A stretch of DNA of 64,000 nucleotides from the NCBI GenBank assembly GCA_041563315.1, contig JBFFNE010000001.1, positions 19,405 through 83,404 of the forward strand, read 5' to 3'. The translations under genes were made by a program, and so were the position numbers. A model generated the notes under the pieces. That model was not told where the DNA came from, did not search any database, and saw nothing but the letters and a program-made list of their open reading frames with translations. This document shows positions 48,976 through 57,722 of this stretch, piece after piece (position 1 is the first letter of the stretch; every line of letters starts with the position of its first letter). The stretch is from JBFEYJ01 sp041563315. Its GTDB lineage: Bacteria; Pseudomonadota; Gammaproteobacteria; Thiohalomonadales; Thiohalomonadaceae.

Positions 48976-50730
48976 ATGCCACTGTCACTAACAGGAATCA
49001 TCGTCTCGAAAGGGATAGCCATTGGCAAGGCTCGTGTACAACAACACGGTCAGCTCGATATCGTCGAGTATGTGCTACCACAGGAACACATTGAAACCGA
49101 AGTCGCGCGATTCACCCGAGCCCTGGAGCAGGCACGACAGCAATTAAAGACCATCCGCTCACAGATCCCAGGCAATACACCCCGCGATATTGCCGCCTTT
49201 ATTGACACTCACCTGCTAATGCTGGAGGATGCGGCGCTCTCCACCATTCCCATCGAGATTATCCGGGAGCACCGCTGTAACGCGGAATGGGCACTGAAAC
49301 TTCAGCAGGATGCACTGGTTCAAGTATTCGATGCCATGGAGGATCCCTACCTCCGAACCCGGCGCGACGATATCGATCATGTAGTACACCGGATCCAGCA
49401 GCTCCTGCTGCATGAGGACCACATGCCCTCGGCCATCGAAAGTGACCAGGCCGAACCGCGCATCATTATTGCCGTCGATCTCGCACCGAGTGATGTGGTA
49501 CTGCTACATAACCACAACATTGCCGCCATCGTCACTGAACGCGGCGGGCCGATGTCCCACACCGCGATCCTCGCCCGCAGTCTCGGCATCCCAGCGCTGG
49601 TCGGTGTCTCGCATGTTCACCAGTATATCGACAATGATGAACCCCTGGTGGTCGATGCCAATAATGGCGCGCTGCTTGCTGCTCTTGATGAGAATGCACT
49701 CTCGTTCTATCGCCGGCAACAACGCCACGAGCACCAGGCGCAACGTGCATTGCATCAGCTCAAGGGTGAACCCTCGGTTACCCTCGACAAGGTCACCATC
49801 ACCCTGCGAGCGAATATTGAACTGTCTGAAGACATCACAGCTATGCGTCGCGTTGGTGCCGAAGGGGTCGGGCTCTACCGCACCGAGTTTCTGTTCATGA
49901 ACCGTGAGTCCCCCCCTTCCGAGGAAGAGCAGTTTCAAATCTACCGCCATACGGTCAAACGCCTCAAGGGAACACCACTAACAATCCGTACCCTGGATCT
50001 GGGAGCGGACAAGGAGATCGTTCCTGGCAGCAGCAGCTGCTGTAGCAATCCGGCACTTGGGCTACGTGCGATCCGCCTATGCCTCCAGGAACCGGAACTG
50101 TTCCTGCCCCAGTTGCGTGCTATCTTGCGCACCTCCGCCTACGGTCCACTGCGCATCCTCATCCCCATGCTTACCACACCGGAGGAGATTCCACAGGTTC
50201 TCGGCTTAATCAAACGCGTGAAGGATGAACTCAAGCGGGAAAAAAAGCGTTTCGATCCCGACGTCATGGTTGGCGGCATGATTGAGGTACCCGCTGCCGC
50301 ACTCTGTGCGGATATTTTCGCCCAGCAGCTGGACTTCCTTTCCATCGGCACCAACGACCTGATGCAGTACACACTGGCCACCGATCGAATAGATGAAACA
50401 GTCAATCACTTGTTCGATCCCCTCAACATCGGCGTGCTGCGACTTATCCACAGCGTGCTGCGAGCCGGTCATCACGCTGGCATCCCGGTTGCCATGTGCG
50501 GTGAGATGGCGGGGGATCCCGCGCTCACCCCGCTCTTGCTTGCAATAGGCTTAAGGGAGTTCAGTGTACCGGCGGCGTCGCTGTTGGAAGTAAAGCGCAT
50601 CATCCGTCAGAGTGATACCGCGAAACTCAAGCGCCAACTTGGAAACATGTTGCATAGTGAGAATGCGCTTGAATTAAGTGCAAAACTCAGTGAAATTAAT
50701 CACGCCCATAAAAAATTAATCGCTCACTAA
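48976..50730 (+). CDS. PTS enzyme I
   Basis: Phosphoenolpyruvate-protein phosphotransferase, first step of the relay. N-terminal HPr-binding domain, phospho-histidine H195 in TERGGPMSHTAILARSLGIPALVG, and the PEP-binding TIM barrel with GVGLYRTEFLFM, GGMIEVPAAALCAD, FLSIGTNDLMQYTLATDR and VAMCGEMAGDP. 584 aa; it lacks the GAF domain of enterobacterial EI-Ntr (PtsP), so looks like PtsI in shape. The ATG at 48976 has a near-perfect GGAGGTGATT site; an in-frame GTG at 48967 is part of that site. Confidence 0.95.
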   Translation: MPLSLTGIIVSKGIAIGKARVQQHGQLDIVEYVLPQEHIETEVARFTRALEQARQQLKTIRSQIPGNTPRDIAAFIDTHLLMLEDAALSTIPIEIIREHRCNAEWALKLQQDALVQVFDAMEDPYLRTRRDDIDHVVHRIQQLLLHEDHMPSAIESDQAEPRIIIAVDLAPSDVVLLHNHNIAAIVTERGGPMSHTAILARSLGIPALVGVSHVHQYIDNDEPLVVDANNGALLAALDENALSFYRRQQRHEHQAQRALHQLKGEPSVTLDKVTITLRANIELSEDITAMRRVGAEGVGLYRTEFLFMNRESPPSEEEQFQIYRHTVKRLKGTPLTIRTLDLGADKEIVPGSSSCCSNPALGLRAIRLCLQEPELFLPQLRAILRTSAYGPLRILIPMLTTPEEIPQVLGLIKRVKDELKREKKRFDPDVMVGGMIEVPAAALCADIFAQQLDFLSIGTNDLMQYTLATDRIDETVNHLFDPLNIGVLRLIHSVLRAGHHAGIPVAMCGEMAGDPALTPLLLAIGLREFSVPAASLLEVKRIIRQSDTAKLKRQLGNMLHSENALELSAKLSEINHAHKKLIAH

Positions 50731-50796
50731 AGGCTTTCCCTTTCCCTCTCCTATCAGCGCTTGCTACACTTTATCGGATACAGGCAAGGGGCGGGC

Positions 50797-52176
50797 ATGG
50801 GCGAAATACTCGAACAGGATGCCGTACAGGATCGTCAGGACGCGGCTCTTAGCCGTCTTGACAGCCTGCAACAGGCACTTGAGCAACATGATCTCAATCA
50901 GGTAAGGCTGATTCTCGGGGAACTGCACCCTGCAGAAATCGCCCTACTGCTCGAATCACTTCCCCAGGAACAGCGCTCCATCGTCTGGGAACAGGTCGAT
51001 CCGTCCTTCGATGGCGACATCCTCCTCTATGTCAACGACAATCTGCGTGCCAACCTCATCCGGGATATGGAGTCGCACGAGCTTGTTGCCGCCGCAGAAA
51101 GCCTCGATCCGGACGACCTGGCCGACCTGTTGCCAGAGATGCCCGAGGATGTCATCGAGCAGTTACTGCAGAAGCTCGATGATCAGCACCGTGAACGACT
51201 TGAAGCAGTACTCCCCTATCCGGAGGATACTGCCGGCGGATTGATGAACGTGGATACGATCACCATCCGTGCGGACATCACCCTTGATGTCGTCTTGCGC
51301 TATTTACGTCGCCTGGGGAAATTACCGGAAACCACCGACAGCCTGATGGTTGTGGACCGAGAGGGAATCTACCTAGGGCTGCTACCGCTGACCGCGCTAC
51401 TGACAGAAAACCCGGACAAACATGTCGAAGAGATCATGAGCCGTGCCGGTGAAGGTATCCGTGCAGATACCCATGCACAAGGCGTGGTTAACCTGTTTGA
51501 ACATCGCGATCTGGTCAGTGCCCCGGTAGTGGACGAAAATGGCAAACTGCTCGGACGTATCACTATCGATGACGTTGTCGACGTTATCCGCGACAAAGCG
51601 GATCATGATTTCATGGGGATGGCTGGTCTGAACGAAGAAGAGGATATCTTCGCCCCGGTAATCGCCAGTAGCCGTCGTCGTGCGGTCTGGCTCGGTATCA
51701 ATCTTATGACGGCACTACTGGCCTCGTGGGTAATCGGCCTTTTCGATACCACTATCGAAAAGTTGGTCGCCCTGGCTATCCTGATGCCGGTAGTCGCAAG
51801 TATGGGCGGGATTGCAGGGAGTCAAACACTGACCCTGGTGATCCGCGCCATGGCACTAGGACAGGTCAGCAGCAGTAACGCCAAGCGGCTGCTGCGCAAG
51901 GAGCTTACCGTCGGTCTGCTCAACGGTTTGGTCTGGGCCGTAGTGCTCGCTCTGGTGGCCGGCTTCTGGTTCAATAGTACGGCACTGGCTGTAGTGATCG
52001 GAGCAGCCATCGTCATTAATCTATTTGTTGCTGCACTGACAGGCGCCACGATTCCGCTGATCCTGAAAAAACTGGGTGCCGATCCGGCACTGTCCGGCAG
52101 TGTCGTCCTTACAACTGTCACCGATGTGATCGGTTTTTTTGCTTTCCTCGGCCTAGCCGCCACCTTCCTGGTATAA
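50797..52176 (+). CDS. mgtE: Magnesium channel/transporter MgtE
   Basis: Mg2+ channel gated by cytosolic Mg2+. An N-terminal superhelical domain (ALLLESLPQEQRSIVWEQV), two CBS domains (about residues 140-260) and a five-helix membrane domain with VASMGGIAGSQTLTLVIRAMALG and the terminal helices. 459 aa from the ATG at 50797, which has AAGGGGCGGG upstream; an in-frame TTG at 50761 is unlikely. It lies 66 bp after EI and ends 4 bp before darP. Confidence 0.94.
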   Translation: MGEILEQDAVQDRQDAALSRLDSLQQALEQHDLNQVRLILGELHPAEIALLLESLPQEQRSIVWEQVDPSFDGDILLYVNDNLRANLIRDMESHELVAAAESLDPDDLADLLPEMPEDVIEQLLQKLDDQHRERLEAVLPYPEDTAGGLMNVDTITIRADITLDVVLRYLRRLGKLPETTDSLMVVDREGIYLGLLPLTALLTENPDKHVEEIMSRAGEGIRADTHAQGVVNLFEHRDLVSAPVVDENGKLLGRITIDDVVDVIRDKADHDFMGMAGLNEEEDIFAPVIASSRRRAVWLGINLMTALLASWVIGLFDTTIEKLVALAILMPVVASMGGIAGSQTLTLVIRAMALGQVSSSNAKRLLRKELTVGLLNGLVWAVVLALVAGFWFNSTALAVVIGAAIVINLFVAALTGATIPLILKKLGADPALSGSVVLTTVTDVIGFFAFLGLAATFLV

Positions 52177-52180
52177 ATCA

Positions 52181-52696
52181 ATGAATGATGACATCGCGCA
52201 CATCGATGATGATGACGAAAGCCTTTACCCCAGCAAGAGTCAACTCAAACGCGAAAGCCACGCACTGCAGGCGCTTGGTGAGGAACTGGTAGAACTGCCC
52301 CAGGCAAAACTAGCGAAAATCCCGATGCCCGAGGAGCTGGCCGAAGCGGTTGCACTCGCTCGCAAGATCAAGGCACGCGGTGGTTTAAAACGGCAATTGC
52401 AATACATCGGGAAGATCATGCGCAGTATCGATGCCGAGCCCATCGCCCAGGCACTCAATGAATTAAAAAGTGCTGCCGGTAAGGATGCAGCCAGGTTTCA
52501 CCGTCTGGAACAATGGCGCGATCGCCTAGTGACCGGAGGGGATGCCGCATTGGAACAACTACTGGAAGAGTACCCCCATACCGACCGTCAGCACTTACGC
52601 CAGCTCATCCGAAACGCACAACAGGAAGCGGCGAAGAACAAACCACCCAAGTCGGCACGAGAGATCTTCCGCTATCTGCGCGACTTGACGGAGTAA
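52181..52696 (+). CDS. darP: Ribosome-associated protein DarP (YjgA, DUF615)
   Basis: 50S assembly factor family. 171 aa: SKSQLKRESHALQALGEELVELPQAKLAKIPMPEELAEAV, GGLKRQLQYIGKIMR, ending KSAREIFRYLRDLTE, all typical of DUF615. It follows mgtE by 4 bp. Confidence 0.94.
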   Translation: MNDDIAHIDDDDESLYPSKSQLKRESHALQALGEELVELPQAKLAKIPMPEELAEAVALARKIKARGGLKRQLQYIGKIMRSIDAEPIAQALNELKSAAGKDAARFHRLEQWRDRLVTGGDAALEQLLEEYPHTDRQHLRQLIRNAQQEAAKNKPPKSAREIFRYLRDLTE

Positions 52697-52720
52697 AAAA
52701 ACGGCGTCGTATCGACGCCG
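52695..52720 (-). terminator. Intrinsic terminator for the minus-strand proA-to-nit operon
   Basis: CGGCGTCG-TAT-CGACGCCG (52702-52720) is a perfect 8-bp stem with a 3-base loop. On the minus strand it is followed by seven Ts (52701-52695), the classic form, 24 bases after the nitrilase-family stop. The same stem could weakly end the plus-strand darP transcript, where the tail is CTTATC. Confidence 0.88.
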
Positions 52721-52744
52721 CTTATCATCAGCCCTTGGCTGAGC

Positions 52745-53575
52745 TCATTTCAGGGAACAGCCCAGCTTGCGGTGTTCCAGTACAGGAAAACTCCGACGCA
52801 GATCAGCCAACCTGTCACGCTTTATCTCAGCGACGACTACACCCGAGCCCCGAGATAACTCATCAAGCACAATTCCCCAGGGATCAACGATCATGCTGTG
52901 ACCGTAGGTCTCACGGCCGTTGGCATGATAACCACCCTGGGCCGCGGCAATCACATAACTCAGATTTTCAATGGCCCGTGCCCGTACCAGAGTCTGCCAA
53001 TGGGCCTTGCCAGTAATCGCCGTAAACGAAGATGGTAAACTGAAGATCTCAACGCCCGCCTCACTCATAAGACGAAACAAGCCTGGGAATCGCAGATCAT
53101 AACAAACCGCTAACCCTAGTTTGCCAAACGGTGTATCCACCACCACGACTTTGCTCCCGGGCTCGATGGATTCGGACTCGTTATAATACTCGTTACTTTC
53201 CGTAATCTTTACATCAAATAGGTGGATTTTGTCATAGCGGGCGACACGATTACCGCTATTATCGAATAACAGGCACGCCGCATTAACCCGATCCGGATCA
53301 TGCCCAACCAGCGGGATTGTGCCACCGACCAGCCAGAGACCCAGTTTTGCAGCCTGCTCTGCCAGAAACTCCTGCAGCGGGCCTTCGCCATCGGCCTCAC
53401 GGATCTTTACCGCATCGAAATCACTCATACCCATCAGGGCAAAGTTTTCTGGCAACACGACCAGGTTGGCACCAGCATCTGCGGCTTTTCTGAGTAAGCG
53501 TGACGCTTCCAGCAAGTTGGCATTAACATTGGGGCCAGAGGCCATCTGAATGGCAGCAACACGGGACACAGGCAA
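52745..53575 (-). CDS. Carbon-nitrogen hydrolase (Nit1/NitA-type deaminated glutathione amidase)
   Basis: Nitrilase-superfamily amidase. The catalytic triad is E43 (LPENFALMG), K116 (RYDKIHLFD) and C158 (LAVCYDLRFPGLFR). The sequence groups by eye with the Nit1/YbeM branch, which repairs deaminated glutathione; this substrate is inference from family. 276 aa. It is the last gene of the minus-strand operon after yhdP, a conserved neighbourhood in gammaproteobacteria. Confidence 0.92.
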   Translation of the reverse strand: MPVSRVAAIQMASGPNVNANLLEASRLLRKAADAGANLVVLPENFALMGMSDFDAVKIREADGEGPLQEFLAEQAAKLGLWLVGGTIPLVGHDPDRVNAACLLFDNSGNRVARYDKIHLFDVKITESNEYYNESESIEPGSKVVVVDTPFGKLGLAVCYDLRFPGLFRLMSEAGVEIFSLPSSFTAITGKAHWQTLVRARAIENLSYVIAAAQGGYHANGRETYGHSMIVDPWGIVLDELSRGSGVVVAEIKRDRLADLRRSFPVLEHRKLGCSLK

Positions 53576-53618
53576 TTCTCCTATCGATTCTTAATTTTAT
53601 CGTCAGTGATAATGTGAG

Positions 53619-53999
53619 TTACTGCACAATATTCAGCTGAATCAAATCAGCTTTGCTACTACCCGGCACCAGTTCAATCCGATTTGAGGCAATCCCAAGG
53701 GCGACCAGCCAAGACTGTAACTCCTCGGCCCAAAGCACTCCTTCATCACCACCGGGGTAACGTACTTGCAGGCGTGCCAGTGGTTGCTGCTGAAGCTGCG
53801 CAATCGCACCAGCAAGAGCCGCTTGCCTTACAAGCCTGTCCCCATGTCGTGGCTGTGCCCACTCCTGCAGCGATAACTGCCAGGACTCTTCGCCATACAG
53901 GAAGCTCGGCATCAGCAACAACAGAAAAACAACAAAATTTCGCGGCATAGTGTGAAAAATCTTAACACTTATGCCATGGCTTGACAGCACTGATATCAC
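53619..53999 (-). CDS. Small exported protein of unknown function, coupled to yhdP
   Basis: 126 aa if started at the GTG at 53999, which overlaps the yhdP stop (GTGA) and has GAGGAGG directly upstream; an ATG at 53948 would give 109 aa with a cleaner signal peptide but no ribosome site. Signal peptide MPRNFVVFLLLLMPSFLYG. The mature part has VRYPGGDEGVLWAEELQSWL, then LGIASNRIELVPG. The pattern strand - GG - helix - LGI...RIEL resembles half of an OmpA-C-like fold, without its peptidoglycan-binding residues. No function known to me. Confidence 0.75.
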   Translation of the reverse strand: MISVLSSHGISVKIFHTMPRNFVVFLLLLMPSFLYGEESWQLSLQEWAQPRHGDRLVRQAALAGAIAQLQQQPLARLQVRYPGGDEGVLWAEELQSWLVALGIASNRIELVPGSSKADLIQLNIVQ

Positions 54000-56900
54000 A
54001 AACCCTCCTCTACCGCTGATGACGAATCACCATTCATCTTGGTCAACTTTGGATCTGCCCAGGTCCCGGTCAAGTGATAACGGGTCATGGCTGCCGCATC
54101 GATATTGCTTTGAAACAATTTTTGCAGAACGATAAGGACCGCTGCAGCCTGCGGCCCCCATGCCAAGGCCCCGGCGACCGAAACTGTATCACTAACGTTT
54201 GGCACCACGGCTATCAGCTGATCGAAGTCGCGGCTCACCAGACCAGTGCGTCCGGTTATCAGCATACTGGCAGGCAGAGATTCAAGATGCAGGTTCTGGG
54301 TGTAGGCATTACCCTCGGCAAAGCGTATGTCTCCTTCGAACGTAGAAAACTGAAGGCCCTTTTCTGACAGGTCGCTAAAATCAAGGAACAGGCGTCTCGG
54401 TAATGCCTGTAGACTGAGGAGGCCCAGCAGTTTTCCTGCACCGGCTTTTACCTCCTCAATACTACCCTCATCGATTTTCACATGCACAGCCCCTCCCAGT
54501 TCAGTTAAACTGAATGACGTCGGACTGCCCGGCCAGAATAGCCGGCCTGTTGCCGATATTTTGCCCCCGGTAATCACAGTGGCAAATCCCAGCTCATGCA
54601 TCATGCGTCCAAAATCACTGCTCATTACCGTAAAATCAAGTTGTGTATTGCCATCTTCGTCCCACTGGCCATTTCCATTCGCAGTAAAGGAGGGGGCCGT
54701 TATCGTCAAGGTATCGACCAGTAGCATTCTGCCATCCGGCCGGAGCTTAAGGTCAACCCTGCCAAATGCCATGTCACCGTAGGTAAAGTTGTTGACGACA
54801 AAACTGATGGGGGAAAGAGCCTCTACACGGGGCTGGCCACCACTCAATTCGACAGCAGAAGGAGCGATGTGCAGACGCTCCATCTCCACCTCAATCGGAA
54901 GCAGTGAGGTTCCAGCTTCGGTAGTCTTTATTTGCTCACGGAATTGCAACCACTCCTGGAACTGAACATTCTCAAGCGTACCTTTAATATGAACCGCCCC
55001 CAGCTTCAATAACTCGGGTTCACTCCTGGCACCAAAACTCACTGCCGCGCCCAATAGTTGAAACGGCTTTACCTGATGCTTCCAGACAACACTGACAAGG
55101 TCATCGTAGACCAGGCGATTTGCACGTGTACTCTCACCACTGAGTTGCCATGTCAGCGAGAGCGGCTTGGCCTCCTCTCTGGTCTTTGCCGCCGGCAGTG
55201 GCAGGTCGATCGCCATTCCCTCCAGTGTCGAGTGCAAAGCCAGCTTGGCATCAGCCGCCCCGCCATAGGGGATGGTCACTCTTCCCTGCCAGTCTGTTTC
55301 GCCATCCAGTCGGGCCAGGAGCGGAAGCTCCAACTCGCGCTGCAAAGCTTTGGCAGTGACGCGCCCCTGGGCAGCAACGACCACTTGCGGATGCTCTCCG
55401 GCCTTTTCAGTGAACACCTGGAGTTTTGCCGGTGCATCATAAAGACGAGCCTGGAGACCTTTTGCTTCGAAACTCGCTTCAGTAAACAGAAGGTCACCGC
55501 TTAACTCACTCAGCACCACACCTTCGGCGATGTGGAGTTCCCCATTATCAAAGGCGGCCTGACCAATAACAGTAAGAGGGTAATTAGCGGTCACCCTCTT
55601 GGAAAGAGGAATGACAAATGCCAGATCAAGATGTGTATCACCCCGTGCCCGGATGTGATCCAGTCCCGCACCCGCATGTTGCACCAAAGGTGATTCCTGT
55701 ATAAAACGCAGCGCATCGGCAAGGCTTGCGTCAGCTTCCCCCTCAACCCGCAACACAGGCTCCCTGAAATCGGTAATACCGACACGAACCTGGCGGAGCC
55801 GACTTGAATAGATCCTGGCTTGCGGTGAGGTAATAGCCATTGCCGGGCCGTCAAATCGTACCTCACCGTTGATCTGCCTCAATTCAGGCCAGCCATCCTG
55901 ATAATGGAGCGTCACATTTTCAGCATTGAGTCCGACCTCGAACTGGCCGTGATTCCGACGAAAAGGAAACGCATCGAGACGGCCATGCAATAAGACCCGA
56001 CCCGATGCGACGCTCCCGCCGACAAAGGCCTTATCAAGCCAACGCACACTTTCTGCGGACATAATGCGCGCGGGAAGATAATCGGGTACCGCTGCAGCCC
56101 GAGCATCCTCCAGCTGCGCCTCCAGCGAAACCAGTGGTGAAGTTCCTGGTTCAACCAGACTATCAAAGGATATCTGCACACGAACATCTTGATTGGCAAG
56201 CTTCAACCGGTCGCCGGTGAACCGCCACTGGTCATCCTCTCTGTCCAGCACTACGCCACCACTTGCACTTTTCAGCTTAAGTGGTTGACGAAACAGATGA
56301 GGCCACGTCAGCACAACATCACGACTATCAATCACAAACTGCGCCGCACTTCCGTCCATGGCAAAATGACCGCTCAAACCGGATAGACCCGGAACGCGTT
56401 GCCAAGGCGAAAACTGCAACTCCTCCACCTCGGCTGTCGCCCTGATATGCCCCCCATCGCCAAGTTCGATGTGCACCCCCCGAAGCCTGCCAGAAGGAGC
56501 GGCCTGTGCTATCGCCTCATACTGTTTTACATCCAGTGCAGGAATATAATGTGCATAATGAGGCAGCAGTGCCAGGGGCAGTGAGCTGGCCTGTATCACG
56601 GTAGCCAGAGCATTCTTTTCCAGCTGCAGCGAAAACTGGTCATCAGGCAGGCCCTCATGCGCTAGCTGGATATCTTTTAGCTGGAGCAGCCAACCGTCAT
56701 CACCACTCTCATAACGCACTTTCCCGGCAAGCCGCTGCAGCTGGAGCGGCTCCTCTGTACCGGAGAACTTCAAATCGGCAAGGCTGAATTTCCCCTCCAT
56801 CCCTTCCAGCAGTCCCCCCTGCCAATAACTCCAGAGTTCGATGTCAACATCACCCTGCTGAAGCCGCAAGCCTTTGTAATCGAACTGCTGTAACCAGGTC

Positions 56901-57616
56901 GTCGCTTGCACATCCACGGCTTTCACATAAAGCTCTCCCTTCCAGTCCTTCTGGGTAAGGAGGTCACCGTGAATATCGAATGCCAATCTCAGTTCCTTGC
57001 CGAGCTCCTTTGGGAGTTGCACATAACCACTGAGCCGATGACGATTCTGCTGGTTTTGCAGCTCCAGGTTCCCGCCGACAAATACAGCCTCATCGCCGGT
57101 GTCCCAGTTGCGCCACACAAGGGTGGTTTCCTTGAGTACAAGGCGGGATTGGGAGAGTAGCCAGGCACCCAGTTCTCCGCTGGTACTGCTGTTGCCGCTC
57201 TCTTTAGAAAGTGTGACACCCTGGACCTGAAGCGTGCCATCATCGCGAAACCCGACCACGATTTTGGCACCATAAATAGAGAGGTCGACGACAGGCCGCA
57301 ACTGCCGCAACGAAGAGACTGGATTAAGGGAGATCCGGATGCTACTGAAATGGGCAAGCGGCTCGAAGCTCTGTTCATCCAGCAGAGAGATGTCATCAAG
57401 CACCACCGTGGGATTAATCCCGACCAGCCTCGCATCCATTTCAGCAATGGCCACCGGCTTACCCAGATAACGGCCGGCCATATCCTCCAAGTGCTGGCGA
57501 TATTCACTCACCGATCCGATCGTCAGACGCACCACGCTCACCAGTACGGCAGCGGTAACCAACAGGGTAACCAGGCTGTACCAGATAAAAGTCTTCAGTC
57601 TAGAAGTGCGGCGCAT
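53996..57616 (-). CDS. yhdP: AsmA-like phospholipid transport protein YhdP
   Basis: Very long bridge-like lipid-transfer protein thought to carry phospholipids to the outer membrane. 1206 aa (E. coli 1266). One N-terminal membrane helix (FIWYSLVTLLVTAAVLVSVVRL) followed by a repeating-groove beta domain and the conserved C-terminal DUF3971/AsmA region (GKLLGLLSLQALPRRLFLDFSDLSEKGLQFSTFEGDI, around residues 1050-1085). It sits in the rng-yhdP-nit order seen widely in gammaproteobacteria. Confidence 0.94.
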   Translation of the reverse strand: MRRTSRLKTFIWYSLVTLLVTAAVLVSVVRLTIGSVSEYRQHLEDMAGRYLGKPVAIAEMDARLVGINPTVVLDDISLLDEQSFEPLAHFSSIRISLNPVSSLRQLRPVVDLSIYGAKIVVGFRDDGTLQVQGVTLSKESGNSSTSGELGAWLLSQSRLVLKETTLVWRNWDTGDEAVFVGGNLELQNQQNRHRLSGYVQLPKELGKELRLAFDIHGDLLTQKDWKGELYVKAVDVQATTWLQQFDYKGLRLQQGDVDIELWSYWQGGLLEGMEGKFSLADLKFSGTEEPLQLQRLAGKVRYESGDDGWLLQLKDIQLAHEGLPDDQFSLQLEKNALATVIQASSLPLALLPHYAHYIPALDVKQYEAIAQAAPSGRLRGVHIELGDGGHIRATAEVEELQFSPWQRVPGLSGLSGHFAMDGSAAQFVIDSRDVVLTWPHLFRQPLKLKSASGGVVLDREDDQWRFTGDRLKLANQDVRVQISFDSLVEPGTSPLVSLEAQLEDARAAAVPDYLPARIMSAESVRWLDKAFVGGSVASGRVLLHGRLDAFPFRRNHGQFEVGLNAENVTLHYQDGWPELRQINGEVRFDGPAMAITSPQARIYSSRLRQVRVGITDFREPVLRVEGEADASLADALRFIQESPLVQHAGAGLDHIRARGDTHLDLAFVIPLSKRVTANYPLTVIGQAAFDNGELHIAEGVVLSELSGDLLFTEASFEAKGLQARLYDAPAKLQVFTEKAGEHPQVVVAAQGRVTAKALQRELELPLLARLDGETDWQGRVTIPYGGAADAKLALHSTLEGMAIDLPLPAAKTREEAKPLSLTWQLSGESTRANRLVYDDLVSVVWKHQVKPFQLLGAAVSFGARSEPELLKLGAVHIKGTLENVQFQEWLQFREQIKTTEAGTSLLPIEVEMERLHIAPSAVELSGGQPRVEALSPISFVVNNFTYGDMAFGRVDLKLRPDGRMLLVDTLTITAPSFTANGNGQWDEDGNTQLDFTVMSSDFGRMMHELGFATVITGGKISATGRLFWPGSPTSFSLTELGGAVHVKIDEGSIEEVKAGAGKLLGLLSLQALPRRLFLDFSDLSEKGLQFSTFEGDIRFAEGNAYTQNLHLESLPASMLITGRTGLVSRDFDQLIAVVPNVSDTVSVAGALAWGPQAAAVLIVLQKLFQSNIDAAAMTRYHLTGTWADPKLTKMNGDSSSAVEEGL

Positions 57617-57722
57617 GATGTGGTGTTCAAAAACCTGTGAAATTTAAAGTCGGCTAAAGTCGCAAATCGAACAGGAATCGTTCCCCATTACTCAAAAACT
57701 GCAGCGTGCATTGTGTTCCTTG

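Noticed and set aside
50731..50796. Mg2+ riboswitch (M-box type) before mgtE
   Set aside because: The EI-mgtE gap is only 66 bases, too short for an M-box, and shows no terminator hairpin.
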